Of a stretch of 64,000 nucleotides of DNA, positions 32,393 through 43,989 are shown one piece after another (the first letter of the stretch is position 1; each line of letters starts with the position of its first letter). Source of the DNA: Prosopocoilus inquinatus (Eukaryota; Arthropoda; Insecta; Coleoptera; Lucanidae); the NCBI GenBank assembly GCA_036172665.1, contig CM069876.1, forward strand, positions 37,541,001 to 37,605,000, written 5' to 3'. A model generated the notes under the pieces. That model was given only the letters and a program-made list of their open reading frames with translations. It ran no database searches and was not told where the DNA came from. A program made the position numbers and the translations under genes.

Positions 32393-33930
32393 AAAACAAA
32401 TGCCAGTTAATTATACTATACGTATGTATATGCTGTCAAATGTCAAATTTTCTCAACGGAACAAAAGATACGCCAAACAACAAAATAATAAAGGCGGGAT
32501 TTTACGAAACCGGAAATAGTAGTGATCGTCATCTCTTTCGACCAATCTTGGACTAACCAAACACAAGAAAAACAAAAAAAAAAATACAACGAGCGTTCAA
32601 TATAAACAAACAACGCAACGTCACGTAGGTAACCGTTTTACAACATAAAAAAAGAATGAAGAGTTCTTCAATTATAACTGAAAAATAGAACAAAATGTTA
32701 TTAAAATCTGAAAACAAAAGAGATCGCAGCCATTTTCTATTTGACCATTTAGAGAGAAAAGAAAACAAAAACAACAGACAGTCGACTAATCGTTGGGTCA
32801 TATTTTGTCAAGGAAACGAAATTTCGTAAAAAAAACAATATAGATGGCATGGCGGTTTTATGAAACAGACAACGATCGCCATCTTTTTTGACTGATTTTA
32901 GACAAACAAAAACAAAAAGGAAAAGAAAACACAAAAAACGTTTAAAGTAAGCATTGGTTGTGGTTTTACAAAAACAAGAGGAAACAAAAGAGAAGTTGCC
33001 CAACTACGAATGAAAAAAGATAAACAGAAGAAGTGACGGGCGATTGCTAAAGCACGGATTTAGGTTCATTTCTTATGTTATCGGTCATTTTTTCTTTAGT
33101 CAAACGTAAGCAGTGTAATGTGTGATAACCAACGTGCGGATGAAAATTTATCGTGAGTTATCGCTCACGTACCGCGATGACTATTGAAATGGTCGACTTA
33201 ACTATCTTCTGATAATGCCAAATCGCGAGATTGCAGTGACGGTGGACAAAATGAACCTACTAATAGGTAATGCTGTCTCGTCGTCGTACACCTGTATGCC
33301 TGCCCGCCTGCCCGCTTTAATGTGACTCCACTAGCCACTGAAATTTTCGTCCGCGCTTTGGTGATGACTTATGACCTGTAGCAAATGCACCCGATTCGTA
33401 CTTTGGCAACTGTAACGAAATTTGGTGCAGAGAAGATTGCAACCATGTTCTAAGTGACAAGAGCGAAAAATAAAACAAAAGAACTATTTTAAACACCGAC
33501 AAAGGTACGTTGTAAATTTTTATCAACGAAACAGAAGATATTAAAAAAAAGAAGAAATGCAACATAAAGAAAATAAAGGAAGTTTCTTCAGTTATAAATG
33601 AAAAATGAGATATAAGACAAATGTTATCAAACTGTGAAACAAAAGAAAATCGCAGCTATTTCCTATGTGACCCTAGAGAAAAGAAAAAAGAACAAAAGAC
33701 AGTCGATTAATCGATACATCATTTTTTGTCAACGAAATGGAAATTTCAGAAAAAAACAACAGAGATGGCGGTTTTATGAAAACCGCAATCATCTCGGCTG
33801 ATTTTAGACAAAAACAAAAAGAAAGAAAAAAAACAAAACGTTTTAAGTAAGCGTTTAATTTTTACAAAGCAAGAAAATAAAAACAAATGAACGAGAAGTT
33901 CCCCAACTAAGGCCAAGTTTCGCTTTATTC
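32050..33930 (+). repeat. Diverged A-rich array, about 350-bp units
   Basis: GGCGGTTTTA-type blocks followed by GAAACCGGAAAT-like sequence occur at about 32137, 32489, 32850 and 33768. CAATTACGAATGAAAAA-type blocks occur at about 32289, 32668, 33001 and 33588. ATCAAATGTCAAATTTT starts units at 32072 and 32437. ACAGTCGATTAATCG-type blocks are at 32780 and 33697. The first three repeats are about 350 bp apart. A GAGAGA run (32359-32388) lies inside, and non-repeat sequence at 33031-33430 interrupts the array. Confidence 0.7.
33031..33430. other. Unique segment interrupting the A-rich array
   Basis: This segment is less A-rich, with GC-richer sequence at 33140-33330 and a CTGCCCGC repeat near 33300. 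No gene was recognised. Confidence 0.35.
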
Positions 33931-34231
33931 CGATGGTATCAATTGTAAGGACAATTGTTTCCATAGGAATAAAACTAAGTTTAAAGTTAAACCCGAATTG
34001 AAAAACTGCCCTAAGTATTTTTAAATATCCTATTTTTTCCGTGTCAAACTTTGAAAGAGCCTACTGAGATTTTGCAAAAACGTAATTTTTTAACAATTGT
34101 CAGTCATAGCCTACTTCAATATTGTAAAAATTATTTAAAACTGTATATCTCGCGAAGTTTTTGATTAATATACCAAGTATTTTGTATTTCTAGGAAGCTA
34201 ACTTTATTCTCTTTTCAAAAATATGAAAATA

Positions 34232-34602
34232 TACTGGGTGTTTCATATAAAAAATCAGATGTTCAGGTTATATCTCAAAAACTATGCGTCTTAGAAAAAT
34301 GTAACAAACAGTAATGGGTTTTTCGTTAAAAAGTGCTTTACAGAAGTCGAATATTTCCATGAACAAAAAAGTTATAAAGGTATTTAGAAGTCGCATATTT
34401 TTGAAAATCACTACAAGCCATATTCCTGACGAAGCTATAAATCTATAGGGAAACGTTGAGTGTGTTCCCTCCTGTCCGGTTCGAGATTAGAAAAACTTTA
34501 TATTCATAAAAATGGAGTTCCAAACACCGATGTCATTTTTTGTCGATCTCACCTAAAAATAAGCGTTTCCCTTTAAAGTGTCAAATTTGGCCCACCCTGT
34601 AT
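34232..34602. mobile_element. TA-flanked element with ACTGGGTG / CACCCTGT ends
   Basis: TACTGGGTGTTTCATAT at the left and GGCCCACCCTGTATATA at the right form short inverted ends like those of the TA-flanked elements elsewhere in this window. The interior is not palindromic. The pairing of these two ends is inferred from spacing. Confidence 0.45.
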
Positions 34603-36202
34603 ATACCCTGGACTCTCGCGGAAAATCGGCTTTGCCATTTATCAGGTGAGAGTGAATCATATTCACCAATTTCGATATGATTTCTCTCTGCTGTTTCCCA
34701 GGGGTGAACTCCGAACATTGAACTTTTATGCATCCCTTTTTTAGCACGACGTGTACTTCGCCTCACCTCCCCCCAAAGACCTTGTGCTGTTGTTGCATTT
34801 AAGATGCGCACGACTGTACGTGAAACTTTTTAATTTCCTCTCACGCCACCATCTGTGAAGATGAAAACTGGCTCGTATTTTCGATTCCATCTGAGATATT
34901 TATTTATTCGCAGCGTCTCCCCCGTTAGTTACATCTCGCGAACAAGCAAGAGAGATGTCGAAAATAAACCAAGAAATATCAGGCGCCCGGCGGAACACAT
35001 GCCCGAGGAATCCCTTTATGAAAATAGAACTTGTTCGGGGCGGTATTTTCAGTTCTTATTCGCCGCGAAACTTCCGAGTTTCCTCTGCGGTTAAAGTGTT
35101 TTTCTTACGTATTTTACTTCGCCGCTTCCTCTTATTTAATCCGTCCATAAGAATATGTATGCGCCGTTTTTGATACGGAAAGTTTAAACGCGAAACCGTT
35201 TATTAAAACGCGTGGGGCAAAAAGTCAAACTCAATAATTAGTTTTAGTTAGGAGTATTTACTTGATTTTGGAACTATTCGGTACAATTGGCAGCACTGTA
35301 CTTACTTCTCAAATTGCACCATACTTGACAATGATGCATTATAATCGCTTTTCCATTTGACCCACTCCAATCTTTTACTTGTATTCTTTTTGGTCTCTGT
35401 TCATCCAATTCTTAAGAACCGTTAGTTTCCTTTTCTTTCTACCCCTTCCTTCCTTCGCACCTTCCAATGTTGGAAACTATACTACACCACCGTATCTCGA
35501 CAACACAACCAAAATTAGAATTTACATCCCCAAATATTAGTTTTGGCTTCTGCAAGCGAAATCCTTGGCGAATTTAATTAATAAACACCATCTCGCCACC
35601 CTCGACTTACATATTTAGAACAACCGACACTCTCGTAACGATTTTCGATGGAATTAATTTAATCAGCGCGAAAATTTGCCGGGCTTACATCGCGACGTGA
35701 TTTATGGCCGCTCGCGCGAAATAATGGTGCCGAGGAGACGCACAACTGCTAATTGAAACCCATTAGTGAGGGTGTCCGAAATTGGGGGCGGATTCTGATC
35801 TTATTCGGTTGTTTGCGCGCGGGATTTAGGTGTCGAAATAATTATTCATTCCAACCTGCGCTTGATGTAATGGAAGTACAAATTTGTATAGGCAAGATGA
35901 TTCGAAAGACTCTTTGCTGCCAGAAACCTTCAGTTAGGCTTTCACGCACGGAACAATTTCTTTCAAAATTATAATGCCGCGTATCGCACAGACGTACATA
36001 ATAAAGAAATTCGTCTACGACATCTACTGGTGAATAGATTTCAATTAAAAGCTTCGCACAGAAACCAAATTTTCAAGTTGAAAACTGCCGCGGAAGTTGT
36101 TTAGACCCACGTGCGGGTTTTCGATAAGAAAGAGAGACGAGCATAGCAAGAGAAAGAAGCGAAGTGATTTGACGGTGACGCAGGAGTAGCTCCAATCCGA
36201 CA
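34603..36202. other. Unique sequence with GC-richer islands
   Basis: GC-richer segments lie near 34800-35200 and 35640-35830 (CGCGAAATAATGG and neighbours). Frames at 34855-35173 and 35753-35974 have no recognised domain and overlap in different phases. These could be conserved non-coding blocks. Confidence 0.35.
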
Positions 36203-36530
36203 TTGCTAGGAAAAGAGGTTTGAGAAACGATTTTTGAGAATCAGAAGGCTTTCAAACAAGGAAATCGTATTGCCCGACTTTAGCAAGAGGGGCGAAGAAG
36301 CGGTTAAACTAAAGATTTCTCTGTTACCAACCCAATCCAATCCAATCCAATGGAGAAAGAGAAGTGAAGTAATTTCGATAATCTCGGAATTAGTGCATTG
36401 CGAGGAAAACAAGCTTGAGAAACAACTTTTGGCTTCATTTTGAAAATCAGAAAGGTTACAAACAAGGAAATCCTGTTGCCCGAATTTGTTAAAAGGGGGT
36501 GAGAAAGTGGTTCAAGTAAAGATTTCTGGT
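36203..36530 (+). repeat. Imperfect tandem duplication, period about 196 bp
   Basis: Units at 36203-36327 and 36399-36530 share GAGAAAC, AATCAGAA, AAACAAGGAAATC then TGTTGCCCGA, and TAAAGATTTCT. The segment between them includes a CCAATCCAATCCAATCCAAT run (36329-36351). The open frames on both strands are not preserved between units. Confidence 0.6.
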
Positions 36531-36728
36531 TCCCTTTTGTTACGTTACATTTTGCTGTTTACGTTTGTGTAAAACTGACGTAAGGGGTTGAAAAGCTGAC
36601 AGAATAAAAGTGAACAAGGGTGGTTACTTCAACCAAGTTAGAACACGAAATAACCCACTTTTCATCCCCTTTTGTCCCCAATTCTTTTAGCAGTCCCTAC
36701 AGAGTTGTACCGTGATTTTCTTTGTTGA

Positions 36729-37028
36729 TAATAATAATAATAATAATAATAATAATGGCATTTATTCGAAATCTCGTATGTACATACACATTAGTAAATA
36801 ACAAAAATAATTTGTCGAATCACAGGGTTGATTTCAGATTAACATAAAGTTGTCTGTTTTACAAATCAACCATGAAGGTAGTGAGAAAAAAAACTATTAG
36901 ATTAGAAAAAAAAACATTGCGTATTAACTCATCTATGGAAAACTAATTAAAGGGAAAATTTACATGCTCAAGAGATGATTCCGCAGGTGTCTCTTGAAAG
37001 CCACAATCGAACACATTTTTAATTCGGA
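36729..37028 (-). mobile_element. LINE 3' end fragment inserted in repeat Z
   Basis: On the minus strand the element begins inside the ORF2 C-terminus, reading TIVAFKRHLRNHLLSM then stop (about 37013-36964), comparable to the FKRHLKLYLL end of the LINE at 20.8 kb. A 3' UTR and an ATT-repeat tail (36729-36756) follow. The junctions show a GATA direct repeat, and copies X and Y supply the empty site (TTTGTTAG-AGCG). Confidence 0.8.
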
Positions 37029-37107
37029 TAGCGTTCTGGTTTTTGGTAGAAGCCAGAAATCGATTTTCATTTCGTTTTCCACGGTTTGATGGAATGACTT
37101 CTACTTA

Positions 37108-37476
37108 TACCGGGTGTTTGAAAATTGCTAGTACAAAAAAATGGTAGATGCTGATTGAAGTCATCGACAAAAAAATTCTAATAAAAGTCCTTTAGTTTTC
37201 GAGATAAAAATTATTAAAAATTTGGTTAAAATTGTTGTTGCGCTACTGAGTTAAGGTAACAAGCTGTCAAAACAGTCACAACTTGGCACATTGTTATTAC
37301 CGAAATTAATGCCACTTACACAAACGATGAGTTGACGAAAATGATGTTATTTTATGGAAAAAATAAAAAATAAAATAATAAAATAAACATTTTTTTTAAA
37401 TGTTTTTTTTTTTGGATTTCTTAGAACTTCCAGATGTCACATTTTTTTTGTATTAGCAATTTTCAAACACCCTGTA
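37108..37476. mobile_element. TA-flanked MITE, 369 bp, inserted in repeat Z
   Basis: The ends TACCGGGTGTTTGAAAATTG and (complement) TACAGGGTGTTTGAAAATTG extend as about 33-bp TIRs through GCTAGTAC / GCTAATAC to an A-run. Copies X and Y lack it. TA dinucleotides flank both ends, consistent with Tc1/mariner-type insertion. The interior is non-coding. Confidence 0.85.
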
Positions 37477-37582
37477 TTTTCAGAATTGTCGAGGCTGGTT
37501 CGCTCTTTTTCTCTTTGGTTTTAGTCTCTTCTGTGTTCCGATAAACGCTTTATTTATAAAATTGTTTTAAATAAGCGTATCT

Positions 37583-38070
37583 ACAGCCGTATTCTTAAGA
37601 GCTCTAAATGATATGATTTATAAATGATTTAATTTATGCAAATGAAATGCTAAATCAGATGACGTATTCACAAATCGAAAATATGACATTTGTTTCGTCG
37701 ATTTATAAATCGTTTGATTTACCTATTCTTCACTCTTGATTTAATTTGTTTTCCAAAAAATAGTTGTTAACAAGCAATGCAAATTCAATTTCTGTTATAA
37801 TATATTCTAGTTACAGTTTTTATATAATTATATTTAACTTTATTCCAACAAGACCAATTTATAAACAGTTTCATTTATTTGGCATTAGTTTAATTAAGTA
37901 TGCTAAATGAAGCTTTGCGAATACGAAAAGTGGCTAAATCACTTATTTAGCTTCCGTTAAGGTTTTGTTTAATTTACTAAGAAATCAAACCCAAATGGAC
38001 GATTTATAAATCATTGCCAACTACTAAACGGAGCATTTAACGTAAATGACGCTTTGTGAATACGACTGCT
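37583..38070. mobile_element. MITE, about 488 bp, with imperfect TIRs
   Basis: ACAGCCGTATTCTTAAGAGC at the left and (complement) AGCAGTCGTATTCACAAAGC at the right. ATGATTTATAAATGATTTA-type words recur through the interior in both orientations. The termini resemble the GTATTCATAA MITEs at 25.2 kb. Confidence 0.65.
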
Positions 38071-38474
38071 GCTAGTCTTGAAATACGAATTATATTCAAA
38101 TAAAAAAGTGAAGTTTTGTTGCACTTTACCAATATAAAAGGGAAACTTTATAATTTTAATATAATCAAGTTTTTTTTTTTGTTTAGCACGAACCGAAAGA
38201 TTCCAGAGCGACGTTGGTTAGTTAATATAAAAATCATCAAAGGCTTATTTGAGTACTGATTTATTGGTGAAGAGTTGTTTCTTCATTCGCAAATTGAGAA
38301 AAATGAATAAATAAATTAAAAAGTAAGTAAATAAAAAAACAACTCAAAGAGGAAAAAAGAACTAGTTAACAGTCAGCCAAATCAGGAACACCGGAACTTC
38401 TCTATTTTTAGATGCTCGTTGCACTTTTTATAAGGTTTTTCTCACTCGATTTGTATAATAGTGGAAGACGTCAT
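38071..38474. other. AT-rich sequence, no feature seen
   Basis: Nothing gene-like was recognised. Confidence 0.35.
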
Positions 38475-38553
38475 GCGATTGCATCGCAAACATATGGAAA
38501 GTTTCCTAGCGATTGCATCGCAAACGCACGGAAAGTTTCCCAGCGATTGCACG
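38475..38553 (+). repeat. 34-bp minisatellite, 2.3 copies
   Basis: GCGATTGCATCGCAAAC then GGAAAGTTTCC repeats at 38475 and 38509, with a partial third at 38543. Each unit contains two short palindromes, GCGATTGCATCGC and GGAAAGTTTCC. Confidence 0.85.
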
Positions 38554-40060
38554 ACGTTATTTGCTTGCAAATCCATACTCGTAGACAATACTTGCTTTAT
38601 TTTACCTGGCGCCCATAGTGGTTAAGTTCTGAGAAGAAGATGCTATTCTTCAAGGCTGACCTTGCACGTGTTCTGTTTTCGCGTTATAATATTATCATAC
38701 TGCCTGTTTAATTTCTAATAATATTTTATTTATGAGTACTGAAGAATTCGAATTCTTACATTTGCACTGATTTTAAGCTTTTGGATGCTGACTGTCCGTT
38801 TGAAGCAGATTTGGGGGGGGGGGGTCGAAAATTCAAGTGTTTATTTCCTTGTTGCCTTCTTCTTTTGGGAGCCTAATGACTCTTAGGGTAAGCGATTAGC
38901 CAGATTTCATTTTTCTTTGGCGCAAGTAAGGACCGTACAATTCTCTTCTGTGCGCACTTCCTCCCCCTCGTTTACTGAATCAACCTCTACCCTTCATCAC
39001 TTGTGTCGACTTCTACCTGGCAACCCTGGATATTCAAGCCGACAAATGCCAGTTTTTTTTTTTTTTTGCAAACCAACCGCTAGACTGAGCGTCGCGCGTC
39101 ATACTGTCACCGTCTGTGTAATTTTATTTTTTATTTTTAATATTTCTTTGTGCGTTTGTTTTGTTTCTTTCTTTAGAATGATGCATGCCGAAATCCCTGT
39201 GTTTATTGAAATAAATAATTTATTTGTACACAAGCTTTACTGTTTTCCTTTTAAGCTCATATACTGGGTGAGGATGTTCATTAATTACGTCTATTGAGAA
39301 TGGTCTTCAACCAAATATAAAGAAGGTGATCTTCAAGCAGGTACATACAATTAGGGTGGGAATTAAACTTTTGGAGCGGGTCCTTGGGTGTTGTGCGCTA
39401 CTGAGATCGTTGGCATTTAGCTCTCCCAGCCTTGGATAGTCTTGATTCGTATGGGTTGCGTAATCGATGGGTGGCGTCCATAAAAATAACAAAATAAGAT
39501 CTACTTCTGCAAAGCACGTATTTCCCACGACCGTCTCCACTGAGTGGGCATATTTCCTTTTTTCGACCGACTTCCAAAAGTTTCGCGCACTTTACCTTTC
39601 TCACCCCGCCAACTTCCGTGATGTCAGAATGTTATATGATTTCTTTATTAATTTGTATTTTATACAGAAAATAATAAAAACAGCTCGGCACGTGCTCTCG
39701 CGTAATTAATTCGAAACAAACAGAACTAAAAAGAATTTCGTTTGAGGAGAAATTACTTTCGCAAAAGCAAAGCAAGACCGTGATATTGGATTTCAGAGTT
39801 TAACTTCGAGTTACGTTATTGTTTTTATTTCGCCTCTTTTAATTGACGAAGAGGATTGTTTCTGTTTTTTTTTTTTTTTGCTTTCTCCTGAATTACGGAA
39901 TTGTATTGTCTGCGATGCAGGTAACGTCTCGCTCCCCGGATTATTGCTTTCGTAATTTGATTTCTTTTTTGTTTTCGTGACGTAATTACAAAAAATACTG
40001 AGTACGCTGATGCCTGGAAAGGTAAAAACTTGGCGATGGACGGGGTTTGGAAACCCATAT
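38554..40060. other. Unique sequence; poly-G run; short dispersed word
   Basis: A G run of about 13 is at 38812-38824. At 39519-39551 the minus strand reads GCCCACTCAGTGGAGACG then GTCGTGGGAAA, repeated on plus at 54508-54544. T runs at 39053-39067 and 39863-39880. The 126-codon frame at 38917-39297 has no recognised domain. Confidence 0.4.
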
Positions 40061-41150
40061 TTCATTCCCTCTTGTCCTCAATTCTTTTAACAATCCGTAC
40101 AAGTTGGGCTTCGATTTTCTTTGTTAGAAGCGTTTCTGGTTTTCGATAAAAAAACCGGAAACCGATTTTGAAATTTGTTTTCCACGTGTCGTTCGTTTCT
40201 CTTTCTGGTTTTAATCTCCTTGGAATTTTACTTACGAGAATATTTCAAATAAAAATACCAATTTTTTTTATTTAGACAAAATATTTTAACAAAATCGTGA
40301 AATTTAGTTTACAATACAATTTAGAGAAAAAAATTAAATATAAAAATATATTAATAAGACCGTGCAATTTAGTTCACAATACAATTATAAAAAACGGAAA
40401 ATCATTGATTTTAATATGAACAATTTTCTTTTAATTAAAATCGATTGAAATATTGAAATATTAAATAAACATTTCACAAACAAGTAATTCAAGTATACAA
40501 AAATAAATAAATATTACAAAGAAAATATGGCTGTAAGTAGAAAACCGTGGAGCTAATATTCGGTACAAAACAAAAGAAAAGCCTTCGTTAGAAAACAGGT
40601 TTTTCTGTATGCGCAAAAATGAATTTCTCTTTCACAATTCACCAACGCTGAGCTGAAATCTTTCTCGAGGCACAGGATTTAAATTAAATTAATAAAATCC
40701 GTTTACGTTTAAATTGATTACTAAAAACAAAAACAGCACCGTGAAGAGTTGTATCTTCATTCGCGAAATTAATTACGAACTGAGGAAACTGACTAATTGA
40801 AAAAAATTAATTAAAATAAACTTCAACGAGGAACAGAACCCTTAATTAGGTTAGGAAAAATTGCGCTACAGAGCTTGCCATTCATCTTTGGCGGTCATTC
40901 TCATTGGTTCACTCCCGCTTGAATTGTTACGCAAGTAAGGACATCAGATGACGCAGTTTCTTTGCATAAAAAAAATCCTTAATCGAGTGTATAATTAGGT
41001 ACAATATTGCAACTTCTGCAAGCTCATTCTCCCGCTAATGCGCCGTGCCGTCTGCACAATTCTGGGAAATTCAGTCGATTCTATTTTATTCTGACCTTGT
41101 ACGCCTTTTAATACGTTATAATATTATTTGATGGAAACTTAATTTTTACC
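40061..41150 (+). repeat. Repeat Y, uninterrupted copy
   Basis: A contiguous 1.09-kb version of the unit seen in pieces at 26341-26939 plus 28797-29710. It includes a local duplication near 40264-40390 (ATTTTAACAAAATCGTG and ATATTAATAAGACCGTG, each followed by AATTTAGTT..ACAATACAATT). As the intact form it shows where the T-rich array entered X and where a LINE and a MITE entered Z. No coding frame is conserved with X. Its nature (old transposon or segmental duplication) is unknown. Confidence 0.8.
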
Positions 41151-42187
41151 AAAAAAAACATTCGATCTCTACCGAGTGAATATTCGATCCTTTACATGAA
41201 GAATTCGGAATTTTTACTTAAAAGTGTAATTTCGTCTGTACAAAAGGCCGTACTAGCGTTATTTTAGATGGAAATATTTCGAGTTACAGGTATGTTTGTT
41301 TGTTTATACCGAATGAAGCTGCCAAACGCAGAACTCGCAATGTCGATGCGGTCAAATCGGTTTCGCCCTTCCGTAACGAAACGGACGACCGCAAGCGGTC
41401 GCTGCTTCGACATGGACGGCGAGCGCCGCGAGCTTTCAATATCCGAGCACCGCAACGGCGGCATTGTTTGCGACTTAACAATGCAGCGAGTTCCGAAGCG
41501 AAACGGTAACGTCGAACATGCGGGAACAATTATTACCGTTCTGGTTTTAATGGACGGGCGAGTTTCTCTCCCTCATATACGCAAATGCGCGTCTGCAGAG
41601 GCAGAGGAACCCCTTCGATAAATTTTTGGAGGTCCGACGGTGGTTGTTTTTGGAGCAGGCGTGAATAAATTTTATGCGGTTTGTGAAAGCGCTTGTCTGT
41701 TTCCGTTTATTCGACCCAAATCATTTTGACTTGGATCGTCCTTTCCGAAACTTTTCTGTGTACATTAAAGCCGAAAAAACAAGAGCTTTACATGTGATCA
41801 CGCCGAAAAGCGGTCTTTATTTTCGCAGAGGGGTCTTCATTTGCTATTCACCCTTTCGAAAAGTACTACGTATTTTAGGAAGTTCATCTGAATCTGAATA
41901 CTTCCTAATAGTTTATAAGTTCCGCCACACACATTTATCCGTCCTCACATCAATTATCTTGTCCTAGAAATAGTGTCCATTTATACGTCATGTCATTAGA
42001 CATACTAGTAGGAGTTGAAATGTTCCGCCTTTTTCCGATTGTGAAATTGCTGACAGCTGTTTGTCAATTTGACAGAAATATTCGTTGGTGTGTTGCATGT
42101 TTTGTTGCTACTTATTTTGCTTCGAACATTAAAAATATACCATAGTTGTTTTGAAAACTAATTTCCCTGTAGCGGTTGCAACTTCGA
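41151..42187. other. CpG-richer island and flank
   Basis: 41300-41640 is strongly GC-richer than its neighbourhood, with four long overlapping frames on both strands (for example 41268-41621 plus and 41284-41529 minus). Frames open in several phases at once are expected from base composition, and none has a known domain. A promoter, untranslated exon or conserved element is possible. Confidence 0.35.
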
Positions 42188-43155
42188 TATACAGGGTTAC
42201 AACTAATTAAAGAGCCACCATGGGAATCTCGTAAACTATAAGAGACACAAAGACGGTTAAATTACAAAAATGTCTAAACGTTCAAATAAATCTTTTCTAC
42301 CTTCATTCGTTTCTGAAATATCATCAAAAAACTGAAAATTTAAATTTTCGAAAATCTTGAATATCTTTCTTATTTATTAAAATAGAATTATGAAATTCCA
42401 TATTTTTACGTTAAATTGGATGAGCAATCTAACAGAGTCCGAAAAAATAGGTTACGATTGGCAGTTTCGCAGGTAAGACTGTCAACTGTCTTTTTTCTTA
42501 TGGACACTATCCACGTGATACAAAAACAAAATCTGAATACGACCGTACAACACACACATGCTTTTGTTTCAAAATAAAATATCAAGATACTACAAAATAT
42601 TTCGAAAAGAAAAAATATCTAGTAGGCGGATGCGTTAAACATTCACAACTAAAATTATTATTAAATTAATAAATCTTATTCAATTATGGTACTTATTTAC
42701 ATGTTTACATAAGAAAATACTTTTTTAACAAAAACTCTGAGTAACCTAATATTTTTTAAACAAAAGCATAAATGTTCTTATTTCTACATCACGTGCTATG
42801 AAGGTCGAAGGTAGCGTACATAAAAAAAGAAACATTTGGCAGTCGTATTTACGAAGCTGTCAAACCTAAGCTATTTCTTCGAACTGCATTAGGTTGTCCA
42901 TCGAATTTAATGTAGAAAGACAGAATTTAATGATTCTATCTTGGGAAATAAAGAAGATATTCGAAATTTTCGAAAATGCGAATTTTCAGTTTCTTGAAGA
43001 TATTTCAAAAACTAGTAAAAATAGAAATCATTTGTTTGTTTGTTTGTTTTTAGATCTCAGGATAGCGCGACTTTCCTGTAATTTAACCGTCTTTGTATGT
43101 CTTATAGTTTAAAAGATCCCCATAGTGGCCCTTTAATTGGTTGTAACCCTGTATA
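42188..43155. mobile_element. 968-bp TA-flanked foldback
   Basis: The ends TATACAGGGTTACAACTAAT and (complement) TATACAGGGTTACAACCAAT begin arms that stay alignable for at least 350 bp (AGAGCCACCATGGG / AGGGCCACTATGGG; AAGACGGTTAAATTAC; TTTTCGAAAAT). The arm divergence is substantial, so it is older than the foldback at 6 kb. A GTTT microsatellite lies in the right arm (43033-43049). No transposase. Confidence 0.8.
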
Positions 43156-43749
43156 AGAAATCGATTAGTTGATTTTTATGTTGTGTAATTTGGATTATTT
43201 TAATGGCTAACGCTGGTATTATTAATAAGCGGCAAATATTCATTTTTTTATTTTCCAGAGACCACTAGACCCTAAACCAATTATTTATAACAACCTTGTA
43301 CCAACTAATCCAACTCTAAAGTCGCTAGCAAAATTTTCCTGTGATGGTTACTTTTATAGTTTTTTATAGTTTTATAGTTATAGGAGTATGAAGTTGCGTA
43401 CGCAGATTCTTCATTTATAATATTTTCCATAAATATCCGTGGCAATCATTTAAAATGGTACAAAGCTAAACAAGAATTTTATAAATTATTTTTTTAACAT
43501 ATTTCACACTTAAAAAAAATCTGGTAACTTTGGAAGTACTTATTTATGTATAATACTTTTTCTGCACTCTGTAGGGGCTAATACTATCAACTTATGAACG
43601 GACAGCCAGTATAACATAGAGAGACATCGTGTATAACAGGTATTAATGTATCTCAACTTCAAGCCTGTTTATACTCTACGGGTAAATATAATAATCTTCA
43701 AATTATTGATTTCTTTAGTTTATTTTCGTAAAATTCCTGCTCGTGAAAA
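43156..43749. other. AT-rich sequence, no gene supported
   Basis: A TTTTCCAG at 43251-43258 is followed by an open stretch, but no donor site was found, so no exon is called. Confidence 0.3.
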
Positions 43750-43920
43750 TTGCAGGAAATATGAAACAAATAAAACACTTTAAAAGCGATCTAGAAATAT
43801 AATTTTATTACTTACTTGACGTTTTGCAAACTTGGTTTGCGAAATGTAAGTTAAGTAATAAAATTATGTTTTTAGCTCGTTTCTAAAGTGTTTTACTTGT
43901 TTCGTATGTTTTCTGCGATT
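43750..43920. mobile_element. Palindromic MITE, about 170 bp
   Basis: GAAACAAATAAAACACTTTA at the left pairs with (complement) GAAACAAGTAAAACACTTTA at the right. Both arms hold ATAATTTTATTACTTA, and the centre has GCAAACTTGGTTTGC. Confidence 0.85.
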
Positions 43921-43989
43921 CCTTTAGTGTATCCTTCCCTCGTATTAAACTACTAAATAATAATTTTATTGATCTTGTAGCATACGACA

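Larger units (their letters stand above)
36661..37560 (+). repeat. Repeat Z, third copy, with two insertions
   Basis: Pieces 36661-36728, 37029-37107 and 37477-37560 align in order with repeats X and Y (CAATTCTTTTA, GATTTTCTTTGTT, GTTCTGGTTTTTGG, TTCAGAATTGTCG, TTTTAGTCTCTT). The two gaps are a LINE 3' end and a TA-flanked MITE. Only the left third of the X/Y unit is present. Confidence 0.7.

Noticed and set aside
38475..38553. CRISPR-like spaced repeat
   Set aside because: Units are contiguous with no spacers; it is a simple minisatellite in eukaryotic DNA.
41268..41621. 117-codon frame as a coding exon
   Set aside because: Three other long frames, on both strands, cover the same bases; no recognisable domain.
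43251..43349. Exon after the TTTTCCAG at 43251
   Set aside because: No acceptable 5' splice site follows the open stretch before stops.
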